From the NCBI GenBank assembly GCA_963844635.1, contig CAWJPD010000008.1, positions 124,001-188,000 of the forward strand: a stretch of 64,000 nt of DNA, read 5' to 3'. Below, piece after piece: positions 29,707 to 38,234 of the stretch. Positions within the stretch are counted from its first letter, which is position 1, and each line of letters begins with the position of its first letter. Position numbers and translations under genes: made by a program. This stretch comes from JAJPKK01 sp963844635. GTDB taxonomy: Bacteria > Pseudomonadota > Alphaproteobacteria > Rhizobiales > Xanthobacteraceae. The notes beneath the pieces were generated by a model. It was not told the DNA's origin. It saw nothing but the letters and a program-made list of their open reading frames with translations, and ran no database searches.

Positions 29707-29733
29707 CGGCACTGGAACGCAGTTGGAACCAAG

Positions 29734-30660
29734 ATGTCAGATAAGGCAGGTCGGCGTCCCAGATGGTGGCTTTGGGCTCTTCCGACGGGCGCGATCGGTC
29801 TGGTCACGGCCGCCGTCTTCAGTCCGGCGTACATCCCGAACCTGCTTGCCCGATGCCAGGGCTGCGACGTGGTGAGGAATATTCCCTACGCCGATGGCGA
29901 ACGCCGCAGCCTGGATGTCTACCGCCCGAGCGATGCGAGACCGGCGCCAGTTCTGGTGTTCTTCTACGGTGGAAGCTGGCAGATGGGATCGAAGAACCTC
30001 TACGTGTTTCTGGCAACCACCTTGGCCTCGCACGGCTATGTGGTTGTGGTTCCCGATTATCGGGTCTACCCCGAGGTCAAGTTTCCGGCCTTTCTGCAAG
30101 ATGGCGCCCAGGCCATCCGCTGGGTGCACGACAACGCGCGGATTTATGGCGGCGATCCCTCACGTATCGTCGTCATGGGTCATTCGGCTGGCGCCTACAT
30201 CGCGGCGATGCTGGCGCTCGACCCGGAATGGTTGGGAGCTGTCGGCCTTGACCCGCTCCGCGATGTCGCCGGCCTGATCGGGGTCTCAGGGCCCTACGAC
30301 TTTCTGCCGCTCAAGGATGAGACGCTGAAGGCTATTTTTGGCGGCGATCTTCGAACCGAGACGCAGCCCATCGCCTATGCCGAAGGCCGCAAGCCGCCCG
30401 CCCTGCTGATAACGGGGACGCGGGATACCACCGTCAGTCCGCGAAACTCCAAAAACCTCGCGGCCGCACTCCGGCGCGGCGGCAATTTGGCGACCGGCCT
30501 CGACTATGCCTGGTTCGGCCACATCTCCATACTTCTTGGCTTTGCCCCGTTGGTTTCGAAGTTCCTCCCGATCCTGGGCAAAATTGACGAATTCGTCAGT
30601 GCGGCGAAGCCGACCGGCGTTGACATTGCAACGCCCGGGGCCGCGGCGCTGAGGCCGTGA
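29734..30660 (+). CDS. Alpha/beta hydrolase, membrane-anchored esterase-like
   Basis: About 308 residues from ATG 29734. An N-terminal hydrophobic segment (WWLWALPTGAIGLVTAAVFS) suggests a membrane anchor or uncleaved signal. The hydrolase core has VLVFFYGGSWQMGSK as an HGG-like oxyanion segment, the nucleophile motif GHSAG at residues 149-153 (Ser151), a TRDTTV acid region, and FGHI near the C-terminus for the catalytic His. It fits carboxylesterase/BD-FAE-type families. Longer starts at 29608 or 29656 would include the 21-bp duplication; the hydrophobic segment favours 29734. The substrate is unknown. Confidence 0.78.
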   Translation: MSDKAGRRPRWWLWALPTGAIGLVTAAVFSPAYIPNLLARCQGCDVVRNIPYADGERRSLDVYRPSDARPAPVLVFFYGGSWQMGSKNLYVFLATTLASHGYVVVVPDYRVYPEVKFPAFLQDGAQAIRWVHDNARIYGGDPSRIVVMGHSAGAYIAAMLALDPEWLGAVGLDPLRDVAGLIGVSGPYDFLPLKDETLKAIFGGDLRTETQPIAYAEGRKPPALLITGTRDTTVSPRNSKNLAAALRRGGNLATGLDYAWFGHISILLGFAPLVSKFLPILGKIDEFVSAAKPTGVDIATPGAAALRP

Positions 30661-30797
30661 CCCCGATTTCTGGGTCGCGGCGCTGTGGCCCGGTCGGCAC
30701 CGTCCTTGAGGATGGCGTCCGCCGGGCCATCAGCATTCGCGAAGCTTCAGGCCAATGCCAATTCGGCACCGCGCTCGGCACCGGCGTACAATGCCGA

Positions 30798-31241
30798 TCA
30801 CTGCATCGAAATCGCCAAGCCGCTGAGGTCAAGATTGACCTGCAATCCGATCTGGCGTCCGACCAACTGCAAAACAGCGCCTTTTTCGTTTGTCAGTACG
30901 ATCGCTTGTCCGCCGAGACCGACCGCGGCGCCGGCACCAGCAGCGCCGTAGACGCCTGCCACATCATAGGGACTGCGGATATTGCTCACGGAGCCGCGGA
31001 AAATCGTTGATGACGCGCCGAACACGAATCCGGCACTCAGGCCGCCGATCGAAATCGGGAATGCCTGTCCGTGGAAAAACAGGGTGCCGCTGCCGCCGGA
31101 GGCACCGATGAACCAGCCTCCCTTCAGGACGCGGAAAGTGATCGTCCCGTAATCGGCGTAAGTGGCGGAGGGTAGGCAGGCACATGCCAAGGCGACGATG
31201 AGCGCTGCAGCGGATGCACGAAATCGAAGTGGGAATCGCAT
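30798..31241 (-). CDS. Exported glycine-rich hypothetical protein
   Basis: A 147-residue protein. The signal peptide is MRFPLRFRASAAALIVALAC followed by ACLPSATYA. The mature part is rich in Gly, Ala and Ser and in beta-strand patterns: GTITFRVLKGGWFIGASGG, TLFFHGQAFPISIGGLSAGF, SNIRSPYDVAGVYGAAGAGA, IVLTNEKGAVLQLVGRQIG and VNLDLSGLAI. I do not recognise the family by name; similar exported proteins occur in Hyphomicrobiales. GGGGGAGAAG lies upstream of ATG 31241. It stands alone on the minus strand. Confidence 0.7.
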   Translation of the reverse strand: MRFPLRFRASAAALIVALACACLPSATYADYGTITFRVLKGGWFIGASGGSGTLFFHGQAFPISIGGLSAGFVFGASSTIFRGSVSNIRSPYDVAGVYGAAGAGAAVGLGGQAIVLTNEKGAVLQLVGRQIGLQVNLDLSGLAISMQ

Positions 31242-31668
31242 GTTGTTCTTCTCCCCCTGAAGCTGGCGCGGCGCACGACGCTTCACCCTAACAGGGCGGG
31301 CGTTCCCTCCGTGCGTAGCGATCGAAGTGTGACCCATCCATCCCGAGAACGTTTGAGCAGGGCAACTCGCAGCGTCGCCACTCAAAGCGAGGTCGAGGTG
31401 GCGTACTGGTCTGCCCAGAAAGTCGTCTGCTCCCCTACCGTGGCCGGTTCGCTCCAGCCTCATGCGACCCACCGTCTACAACCTATATACTGCATCAAAA
31501 GGAAGAGCGAGTGGTTGCCTCGCGCGACCCGCCGATTCCTTGAGGCCTCTTCAGTCTGGCTCTCGCCCGCGCATGCCCCCCTTGATTAACGTGACGAAGG
31601 CCGGGGCTGTTGCCCCGGCCCGAATCTTTCTTCCCCTCTCGGCCGCGGTGGGCGGCTGGGCGCGCCAG
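31242..31668. other. Gap downstream of amtB; terminator only
   Basis: Apart from a GC-rich hairpin after amtB (listed separately), this gap holds the promoter region of the exported protein at 30798. Open frames across it have unlikely composition. No repeat copy or RNA gene was recognised. Confidence 0.45.
31599..31620 (-). terminator. Hairpin downstream of amtB
   Basis: The arms GGCCGGGGC (31599-31607) and GCCCCGGCC (31612-31620) form a perfect 9-bp stem with a four-base loop, about 50 bp past the amtB stop. The following T-run is weak, so its efficiency is uncertain. Confidence 0.55.
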
Positions 31669-33099
31669 CTACTGCACGATCTCGCCGTGAAGCGCGAGGT
31701 CGAGGCCCTCAATCTCGATTTCCTTCTTCACGCGCAAACCAATGGTGAGGTCGATGAGCTTGAGCAGGATCAGCGACACCACGGCGTCGTAGGCGAACAC
31801 GATGGCGACGCCGATCACCTGATTGAGGACTTGGCCAGGATTCCCTTCGATCAGGCCCGGGGTGCCCCCATATTGCTCGATGGCGAACACGCCGGTCAGG
31901 ATCGCGCCGGCCGCGCCGCCCACCGCATGGACCCCGAAGGCGTCCAGGGCGTCGTCATAGCCGAACATGTGCTTGAGCCCGGTGCAGCCCCAGTAACAGA
32001 CGATGCCTGCGGCGACGCCGATCCAGATCGAACCCACCGGCCCGACAAAGCCCGACGCCGGCGTGATCGCGACGAGACCCGCGACCGCGCCGGTGCAGAT
32101 GCCGACCACGGTCGGTTTGCCGCGCATGCCCCACTCGACGAACATCCACGTCAGCGCCGCGACCGCGGTTGCGATCTGCGTCACCGTCATCGCCATACCG
32201 GCTTGCAAGCCAGCCGTCACCGCCGAGCCGGCATTGAAGCCGAACCAGCCGACCCACAGCAGAGCGGCGCCAATGAAGGTCAGCACCATGTTGTGGGGCG
32301 GGCCGCTGTCCTGCCGCTTGCCGAGCATGATCGCGCACATCAGGCCGGCGGTGCCCGAATTGACGTGCACCACGGTTCCGCCGGCGAAATCGAGCACCTT
32401 CACCCAGGCGTCGGTGTTGCCGCTGGAGAAGATGCCATCCGGCCCCCACACCCAGTGTGCCACCGGAGCATAGACGCAGATGGCCCACAGGCCGATGAAC
32501 CACAGCATGGCAGAGAATTTCATCCGCTCGGCGAAAGCGCCCGCGATCAGCGCCGGCGTGATGATGGCGAACGTCATCTGGAAGCACATGTAGACGACTT
32601 CCGGGATCGTCGGCGCCAGCGCGTTGGGATTGCCGATGCCTTTGGCGACGTCGCTCTCGACCCCCTGCATGAAGAGGCGACTGAGCCCGCCTATGAACGG
32701 CGTGCCGCCGGTGAACGCCAAGCTGTAGGTGAGGCAGGCAAACAGCACCGTGATCAGGCAGGTGATCGCGAAGCTCGTCATGATGGTGTCACCGACATTT
32801 TTCTTACGCACCATGCCGCCATAGAACAGGCCGAGACCGGGGATGGTCATCATCAGCACGAGCGCGACCGATGTCAGCATCCATGCGGTATCGCCGGAAT
32901 TCGGCGAACAGTTCATCTGCACCTTGGCGTCGCAGGACGGCGCCGCGGCGGCTTCAGCCGGCGCAGCCTGTTCCGCAGGCGCTGCGGTCGGCTGCTGGGC
33001 ATAGGAGGTCCCAACGAGCGGCGCGCTCAGAAAGGCGCCGAACAGCGCCACAATGACAAGTACCGCGACGGCGGCACGAGCGAACAAGCTTCGTGTCAT
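31669..33099 (-). CDS. amtB: Ammonium transporter
   Basis: AmtB, 476 residues, a trimeric inner-membrane ammonium channel. It has a signal peptide (MTRSLFARAAVAVLVIVALF ...), an Ala/Pro-rich linker, then eleven helices. Conserved pieces are LGLFYGGMVRKKNVGDT, the pore histidine regions VVHVNSGTAGL and DAFGVHAVGGAAGA, and GALLWVGWFGFNAGSA-like text (AALLWVGWFGFNAGSA). The C-terminal tail (GLRVKKEIEIEGLDLALHGE) is the docking site for GlnK. It follows glnK by about 36 bp, so both belong to one nitrogen-controlled operon. Confidence 0.96.
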   Translation of the reverse strand: MTRSLFARAAVAVLVIVALFGAFLSAPLVGTSYAQQPTAAPAEQAAPAEAAAAPSCDAKVQMNCSPNSGDTAWMLTSVALVLMMTIPGLGLFYGGMVRKKNVGDTIMTSFAITCLITVLFACLTYSLAFTGGTPFIGGLSRLFMQGVESDVAKGIGNPNALAPTIPEVVYMCFQMTFAIITPALIAGAFAERMKFSAMLWFIGLWAICVYAPVAHWVWGPDGIFSSGNTDAWVKVLDFAGGTVVHVNSGTAGLMCAIMLGKRQDSGPPHNMVLTFIGAALLWVGWFGFNAGSAVTAGLQAGMAMTVTQIATAVAALTWMFVEWGMRGKPTVVGICTGAVAGLVAITPASGFVGPVGSIWIGVAAGIVCYWGCTGLKHMFGYDDALDAFGVHAVGGAAGAILTGVFAIEQYGGTPGLIEGNPGQVLNQVIGVAIVFAYDAVVSLILLKLIDLTIGLRVKKEIEIEGLDLALHGEIVQ

Positions 33100-33135
33100 A
33101 CCTTCATACTCCTGTGCGGAAGGGTCGTTCGGGGC

Positions 33136-33474
33136 TCACAGCGCCGCCGCATCGGTCTCGCCGGTCCGTATGCGCACCGCCTGTTCCAGATCGAAAACGA
33201 AGATTTTGCCGTCGCCGATCTGCCCGGTTTTTGCTGCTGCCGAAATGGTATCGATCACCTTGTCGGCCTGCGGCTCCGCCACCGCGACTTCGACCTTGAG
33301 CTTCGGCAAAAAACTCACGGCATACTCGGTGCCGCGATAGATTTCGGTATGGCCCCGCTGACGGCCATAGCCCTTCACTTCGGTAACCGTCATGCCGTGC
33401 ACGCCAATCGCGGTCAGCGAATCGCGAACCTCGTCGAGCTTGAACGGCTTGATGATGGCCATGACGATTTTCAT
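33136..33474 (-). CDS. glnK: Nitrogen regulatory protein P-II
   Basis: GlnK, 112 residues, senses 2-oxoglutarate, ATP/ADP and uridylylation and blocks AmtB when nitrogen is plentiful. It starts MKIVMAIIKPFKLDEVRDSL; the T-loop is GYGRQRGHTEIYRGTEYAV with the uridylylation site Tyr51, and the C-terminus has KIFVFDLEQAVRIRTGE. The family length is 112. Candidate sigma-54 promoter elements lie about 100 bp upstream (33572-33587). It forms an operon with amtB, and tesB lies upstream on the same strand behind a strong terminator. Confidence 0.96.
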   Translation of the reverse strand: MKIVMAIIKPFKLDEVRDSLTAIGVHGMTVTEVKGYGRQRGHTEIYRGTEYAVSFLPKLKVEVAVAEPQADKVIDTISAAAKTGQIGDGKIFVFDLEQAVRIRTGETDAAAL

Positions 33475-33571
33475 GGGGTCCTTCCTTGTCGAATCCCGTT
33501 GACGCCGCCCCAGGAGGCGGGTTGTGACGCAGGCGCCAGTCCGGCAACTGCGGCTCGACACCACCCTTTGA

Positions 33572-33587
33572 ATCAAAGCCCATGCCA
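33572..33587 (-). promoter_or_regulatory. Candidate sigma-54 promoter of glnK-amtB
   Basis: The minus strand reads TGGCATGGGCTTTGAT. GG and GA are separated by ten bases, as in the -24/-12 consensus TGGCAC-N5-TTGC, with GA in place of GC at -12. It lies about 100 bp before the glnK start, fitting NtrC control. Confidence 0.45.
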
Positions 33588-33788
33588 GTTTCCCGGGAAC
33601 CGTCAGGGCAGCCACAAATGGGAGGGGCGGGGGCGCACCGCCGAGCGCGGAGGCGACGCGCAATCGCACCTTTGTGCAAAACCAAGGGTCAGGATAGCTG
33701 CGGCGGTTACAACCCGCCGCGGCGCCGGAAAAATTTGGCGTGATGAAGCTCTAGGCGGCACATTGACGAAGCCTAATTCTCAAGCATA

Positions 33789-33840
33789 ATTTTTTAGGAA
33801 ACGCCTTTCTGCGCATTAATTATGCGTACGCCTAAAAAAT
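33789..33840 (-). terminator. Terminator downstream of tesB
   Basis: Perfect 10-bp outer arms ATTTTTTAGG (33789-33798) and CCTAAAAAAT (33831-33840) enclose an inner hairpin CGCAT/ATGCG (33812-33826). It begins three bases past the tesB stop and has a T-run, so it probably separates tesB from glnK. Confidence 0.6.
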
Positions 33841-33842
33841 AT

Positions 33843-34715
33843 TCAGATTTCGCGTCGTTCCCTGATCAAGCCCTCCTGAGCCACGGAAGCTACCAAAATA
33901 CCGTCCCTGCTGAAGATCAGGCCACGGGCGAACCCGCAGCCGCCCGAGGCGTTGGGACTATCCTGGGCGTAGAGCAGCCACTCGTCCGCCCTAAAGGGGC
34001 GATGAAACCACATGGCGTGATCGAGGCTCGCGGCCATGATGGTCTTTTCGAAAACGGTTCGGCCGTGCGGGATGAGCGCGGCATCGAGCAGCATCAGGTC
34101 CGAGGCATAGGCCAGCACGCACTGGTGAATGGCCGGGGCATCCGGCAGCGGCTCGGTGCTTTTGATCCAGACGTGGAAGCGGGCATCCGGATATTTTCTG
34201 CCCAAATAACGGTCGAACTCCACCGGCCGCAATTCGATTGGGCGTTCGCGGTCGTAATACCGGCGAACGGAATCCGGCATCATTGCAAGCACGCGGTCTC
34301 TGAGTTCTGCATCGCGGGGGAGCGCCTCGGGGCCGGGCACCGCCGGCATTTCGGCGCGATGGTCAAGGCCGGGTTCGGCGACATGGAACGACACCGACAT
34401 CGAGAAAATAGCGTGGCCGTGCTGGATGGCGACCACGCGCCTCGTCGTGAAGCTGCGCCCATCGCGAATGCGGTCGACCTCATAGATGATTGGCACCTTG
34501 GGATCGCCCGGCAGCAGGAAATAGGCGTGCAGGGAATGGGGCGGACGCTCTGCGATCGCCTCGACAGTCCGGCATGCGGCGACCAGGGCCTGCCCAATGA
34601 CCTGTCCACCGAACACGCGCTGCCATCCGACCTGCGGCGAGCGCCCGCGGAACAGATTGACCTCGATCGGCTCCAGATCGAGCAACGCGAGCAGGTGCTG
34701 GACCGCTGACGCCAT
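33843..34715 (-). CDS. tesB: Acyl-CoA thioesterase II
   Basis: TesB, 290 residues, a double hotdog-fold thioesterase hydrolysing medium- and long-chain acyl-CoA. Family segments are NLFRGRSPQVGWQRVFGGQV, HSLHAYFLLPGDPKVPIIYE, VDRIRDGRSFTTRRVVAIQ, and in the second domain ASDLMLLDAAL, AASLDHAMWFHRPFRADEW and the C-terminal GLIFSRDGILVASVAQEGL. It lies upstream of glnK-amtB, a neighbourhood also seen in other proteobacteria, but a terminator hairpin separates it from glnK. It is preceded 24 bp upstream by the thiC stop. Confidence 0.93.
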   Translation of the reverse strand: MASAVQHLLALLDLEPIEVNLFRGRSPQVGWQRVFGGQVIGQALVAACRTVEAIAERPPHSLHAYFLLPGDPKVPIIYEVDRIRDGRSFTTRRVVAIQHGHAIFSMSVSFHVAEPGLDHRAEMPAVPGPEALPRDAELRDRVLAMMPDSVRRYYDRERPIELRPVEFDRYLGRKYPDARFHVWIKSTEPLPDAPAIHQCVLAYASDLMLLDAALIPHGRTVFEKTIMAASLDHAMWFHRPFRADEWLLYAQDSPNASGGCGFARGLIFSRDGILVASVAQEGLIRERREI

Positions 34716-34739
34716 CGGCGCAACCCCTGCCGAGACCGC

Positions 34740-36668
34740 CTAGAAGGCGCGATTGCTCTCCCTGACCGCGGCACGATCAACATAAACCTCACTGCCCATT
34801 TGCCGGAATTTTTCTGCCATTTGAGCCATGCCCTGTTCGGCGCTGAGGGCCTCGCCGCTCGGAGCGCCGCCATTCGCCGCGGCGCCGATGCCGGCGGGAT
34901 CGTTCAACGCGGCGGCGTAGTCGCGCACATCCTGGGTGATCTTCATCGAGCAGAATTTCGGTCCGCACATCGAGCAGAAATGCGCGACCTTGTGAGCCTC
35001 CTTGGGAAGCGTCTCGTCGTGATATTCGCGGGCCGTGTCGGGATCGAGCGACAGATTGAACTGATCGACCCAGCGGAACTCGAACCGTGCGCGTGACAGC
35101 GCATCGTCGCGCAGCTGGGCGGCGGGATGGCCCTTGGCAAGGTCGGCGGCGTGCGCGGCAATTTTGTAGGCGATCACGCCCTCTTTGACATCGTCGCGGT
35201 CGGGCAGGCCGAGATGCTCCTTCGGCGTCACATAGCAGAGCATCGCGGTGCCGAACCACCCGATCATCGCGGCGCCGATCGCCGACGTGATGTGGTCGTA
35301 GGCCGGTGCGATATCGGTCGTCAGCGGGCCGAGCGTATAAAATGGCGCCTCGCCGCATTCCTTGAGCTGCTTGTCCATGTTGATCTTGATCTTGTGCATC
35401 GGCACATGGCCGGGGCCCTCGATCATGACCTGGCAGCCCTTGGCCCAGGCGATCTTCGTCAGTTCGCCGAGCGTCTCCAACTCGGCGAACTGGGCGCGGT
35501 CGTTGGCGTCCGCGATCGAGCCGGGTCGCAGCCCGTCGCCGAGCGAGAACGACACGTCGTAGCGGCGCATCAGGTCGCAGATCTCGTCGAAGCGCTCATA
35601 GAGGAAGCTTTCCCTGTGATGCGCGAGGCACCACTTCGCCATGATCGAGCCGCCGCGAGAGACGATGCCGGTCACCCGGTTCGCGGTCAGCGGCACGTAA
35701 GGGAGCCGCACCCCGGCATGGATCGTAAAATAGTCGATGCCCTGCTCGCATTGCTCGATCAGGGTATCCTTGTAGACCTCCCAGTCGAGCTTGACCGGGT
35801 CGCCGTTCACCTTTTCCAGCGCCTGATAGATCGGGACGGTGCCGATCGGGATCGGCGCGTTGCGGATGATCCATTCCCGCGTGGTGTGAATGTTGCGACC
35901 GGTGGAGAGGTCCATCACCGTGTCGGCGCCCCAGCGGATCGCCCACACCATCTTGTCGACCTCCTCCTCGACCGAGGACGTCACTGCGGAATTTCCGATG
36001 TTGGCATTGATCTTGGTGAGGAAGTTGCGGCCGATGATCATCGGCTCCAACTCCGCATGATTGATGTTCGAGGGAATGATTGCGCGGCCGCGCGCGACCT
36101 CGCTGCGGACGAATTCCGGCGTGACGTAAGCCGGCACCGCGGCGCCAAAGCTCTCGCCGTCGGCGAGCGAGGCCTCGGCTTGCTCCAGCATCTTTTTGCG
36201 GCCGAGATTTTCGCGCTCGGCAATGTAGATCATTTCCTTGGTGACGACGCCCGCCCGCGCCCATTCGATCTGGGTCACGGCCGGTGCGGGCGAACCGGAA
36301 ACACCGCGCAGCGGCTTTGCCATAATGGCAAAGCTGCGCGCGACATGCTTGCCGCTCACGTTGCCGTTGTCGACCGGCTTGATCTCGCGCCCTTGATATT
36401 CCTCGACGCCGCCGCGCTCGCGCACCCATTCGACCCGCGTGCGCTTCAGGCCTTGCTCGACATCGATTGCGACGCTGTCGTCCGTATATGGGCCGGAAGG
36501 ATCGTAGACCGGGAGCGGCGGCTCCCCAGCCGCCTCCGTCAGCATGATTTCCCGCACCGGGACCCGAAGCTCAGGCGCCGCCTCCGGGACCGCATAGGTC
36601 TTGCGCGATCCCGCGATCGGACCGGTGGTGACCTTTGGGATTGCGACGTTGCGATCGTGGAGGTTCAT
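34740..36668 (-). CDS. thiC: Phosphomethylpyrimidine synthase
   Basis: ThiC, 642 residues, a radical-SAM enzyme that converts aminoimidazole ribotide to HMP phosphate for thiamine synthesis. Motifs include SVEEEVDKMVWAIRWGADTV, MDLSTGRNIHTTREWIIRN, AIDYF-like GIDYFTIHAGV, EGPGHVPMHKIKINMDKQ and, near the end, HFCSMCGPKFCSMKITQDV with the CxxCx4C [4Fe-4S] ligands. Length is typical. It is controlled by a TPP riboswitch in the leader. No other thiamine genes are in the window. It sits between tesB and rplT. Confidence 0.97.
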   Translation of the reverse strand: MNLHDRNVAIPKVTTGPIAGSRKTYAVPEAAPELRVPVREIMLTEAAGEPPLPVYDPSGPYTDDSVAIDVEQGLKRTRVEWVRERGGVEEYQGREIKPVDNGNVSGKHVARSFAIMAKPLRGVSGSPAPAVTQIEWARAGVVTKEMIYIAERENLGRKKMLEQAEASLADGESFGAAVPAYVTPEFVRSEVARGRAIIPSNINHAELEPMIIGRNFLTKINANIGNSAVTSSVEEEVDKMVWAIRWGADTVMDLSTGRNIHTTREWIIRNAPIPIGTVPIYQALEKVNGDPVKLDWEVYKDTLIEQCEQGIDYFTIHAGVRLPYVPLTANRVTGIVSRGGSIMAKWCLAHHRESFLYERFDEICDLMRRYDVSFSLGDGLRPGSIADANDRAQFAELETLGELTKIAWAKGCQVMIEGPGHVPMHKIKINMDKQLKECGEAPFYTLGPLTTDIAPAYDHITSAIGAAMIGWFGTAMLCYVTPKEHLGLPDRDDVKEGVIAYKIAAHAADLAKGHPAAQLRDDALSRARFEFRWVDQFNLSLDPDTAREYHDETLPKEAHKVAHFCSMCGPKFCSMKITQDVRDYAAALNDPAGIGAAANGGAPSGEALSAEQGMAQMAEKFRQMGSEVYVDRAAVRESNRAF

Positions 36669-36807
36669 TGCCGAACTCCTTGTTGGGCTTATTGGGCTGT
36701 GCCGAATGGCGGCCGAAGAAAGACATGTGCGCCGCTGCGACCGTCGACCCGGCGATCAGGGGGCGCCGCTGGTGCGCCATGCGATCCGATGTTGCGCGTG
36801 GAGGGTC

Positions 36808-36934
36808 CGTCCCTTCGCCGGCATGACCCGGATCAGGTTCAAAGGGTCTCCGCGGGCGCCCTGCGATCAAATGCAATACATTCGACCAAAACGGCCTTGC
36901 GGTTTCTCAGCTCCGTGCCGGAGCTCCCCTCGGA
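36808..36934 (-). promoter_or_regulatory. TPP riboswitch (THI element) upstream of thiC
   Basis: Read on the minus strand, it has a GGAGCTCCGGCACGGAGCTGAG segment split across a hairpin, CTGAGA (the pyrimidine-sensing core), then CCCTTTGAACCTGATCCGGG and TCATGCCGGCGAAGGGA (pyrophosphate helix and closing stem). It lies about 140 bases before the thiC start and should repress thiC when thiamine pyrophosphate is bound. Confidence 0.93.
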
Positions 36935-37065
36935 ACGCCGCTAATGTAGGCCGACGGCCCCGCGTGTCAATCTTGCGATAGGCAACGCAGATGCTAGGGA
37001 GCACGGGAGCGCGACGCCGCGTGTCGATGCGAGGGGGGGCGCGCGACGCGGCGTACCCGGCAAGG

Positions 37066-37204
37066 GCGCATGATCCCGTAAAGTTGCAGATTTTTCGGAC
37101 AAGATCATGCGCAAATCCTCAACGCATCCGTTGTCGAGCGCAGTCCACGACGGATGCGCAAAAGAGATCGAGCGGGAGGCGATTCAAACCGAACGCATCC
37201 CGCG
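37066..37204. repeat. R1 palindromic repeat, copy d (inverted)
   Basis: In reverse orientation, it has GCGCATGATCCCG, the hairpin GTTGCAGATTTTTCGG, the central GAGCGCAGTCCACGACGG and the outer arm GAACGCATCCCGCGC. It occupies most of the space between thiC and rplT; the rest of 36935-37245 shows no gene. Confidence 0.7.
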
Positions 37205-37245
37205 CAGGGGCAAAATGCGCCGCCCGCGCGAAGAACGAGAAAAAG

Positions 37246-37605
37246 TCAGGCGGGGAGCGCCGTCTTGGCCTTATCGACAATCGCCGCGAAGGCGGAAGGC
37301 TCATGGATGGCGAGGTCGGAGAGCACCTTGCGGTCCACCATCACTCCCGCCTTGCCGAGACCGTCGATGAACTTGCTATAATTCAATCCGAACGGACGAA
37401 CGGCAGCATTGAGGCGCTGGATCCATAGCGCGCGGAAGGTGCGTTTGCGGCGCTTGCGGTCGCGGAAAGCGTACTGGTTGGCCTTTTCGACCGCCTGCTT
37501 GGCGATACGGATCGTGTTCTTGCGTCGGCCGAAATAACCCTTGGCCGCCTTGAGGACCTTCTTGTGCCGGGCATGGGCGGTAACGCCCCGTTTGACGCGA
37601 GCCAT
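37246..37605 (-). CDS. rplT: 50S ribosomal protein L20
   Basis: RplT, 119 residues, binds 23S rRNA and is needed for early 50S assembly. It begins MARVKRGVTAHARHKKVLKA, with KGYFGRRKNTIRIAKQAV and RFLWIQRLNAA-like text (RALWIQRLNAAVRPFGLNYS), and ends with DLAIHEPSAFAAIVDKAKTA. It is the last gene of the infC-rpmI-rplT cluster on the minus strand. In relatives pheS and pheT normally follow; here the next gene is thiC, after an R1 copy. Confidence 0.97.
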   Translation of the reverse strand: MARVKRGVTAHARHKKVLKAAKGYFGRRKNTIRIAKQAVEKANQYAFRDRKRRKRTFRALWIQRLNAAVRPFGLNYSKFIDGLGKAGVMVDRKVLSDLAIHEPSAFAAIVDKAKTALPA

Positions 37606-37695
37606 GGCAAGTCTCCTTGCAAATTGGTGAGAATATCGGGTCCAGCGCCGCCCACGCGTTACACACGAACGCGCAGCGGATACGCAGTGCGGCGA

Positions 37696-37896
37696 TCAGG
37701 CGTTCGGGATCCAGTATTTCCTGATGCGCTCGCCGTCCGTCTTGAACATCACCTTGGTGCCGCGATGCTCGCGGATCTGCTTGGTGGTCCGTTTGATCAT
37801 GCCATGCCGCTTGCCGGACTGGGCAAATAGCACCTTGCCCGTCCCGGTCACCTTGAAGCGCTTCTTGGCGCCCGACTTGGTCTTCAGTTTGGGCAT
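37696..37896 (-). CDS. rpmI: 50S ribosomal protein L35
   Basis: RpmI, 66 residues, a small basic 50S protein. It begins MPKLKTKSGAKKRFKVTGTG and continues KVLFAQSGKRHGMIKRTTKQ and VMFKTDGERIRKYWIPNA, matching the family along its whole length. ATG 37896 is the only start consistent with the conserved MPKLKTKS opening. It lies 90 bp before rplT and 338 bp after infC. Confidence 0.97.
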   Translation of the reverse strand: MPKLKTKSGAKKRFKVTGTGKVLFAQSGKRHGMIKRTTKQIREHRGTKVMFKTDGERIRKYWIPNA

Positions 37897-38234
37897 TTGG
37901 CTCTCCTCAATCGGCGCGGACGCGGCCATTTCGACCGGCGCGCCAGCTGGCGCGGATGCGCTGGGATGCTTGCTCGATACGAAGCCGCGCGTTTGAGCGT
38001 GGCAGAGCAAAACCGCCGCCACGGCAGCCCTTGCGCCGGGCGACGGAAGGCAGCGGTTATGGCAGAGGCCGGACACGATGGCAATGAAGCGGGCGGCAAT
38101 GAAGCGGGTGACAATGATTGCGACGCGGGGTCGCCCGCCTCTCCGCGCAAACGGCCCGGTCCAGAGGCACTGCCGGGCGTCGTCAATCGCCCGTCGCGGC
38201 CCGCAGGTCCGGCGGCTGCCGGGCAGACAAGAAA
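37897..38234. other. Gap between infC and rpmI
   Basis: Open frames here have atypical composition and no conserved motif. A short imperfect tandem repeat (GGCAATGAAGCGGG twice) lies at about 38080-38110. It may hold the leader for rpmI-rplT translation control, but I could not identify an RNA structure. Confidence 0.4.

Noticed and set aside
31462..33789. Very long plus-strand open frame opposite amtB and glnK
   Set aside because: Its translation is Arg/His/Asp-rich with no recognisable domain. It is the antisense shadow of high-GC amtB-glnK codons.
35127..36944. Long plus-strand open frame opposite thiC and its riboswitch
   Set aside because: It is an antisense shadow of thiC with skewed composition, and it runs through the riboswitch.
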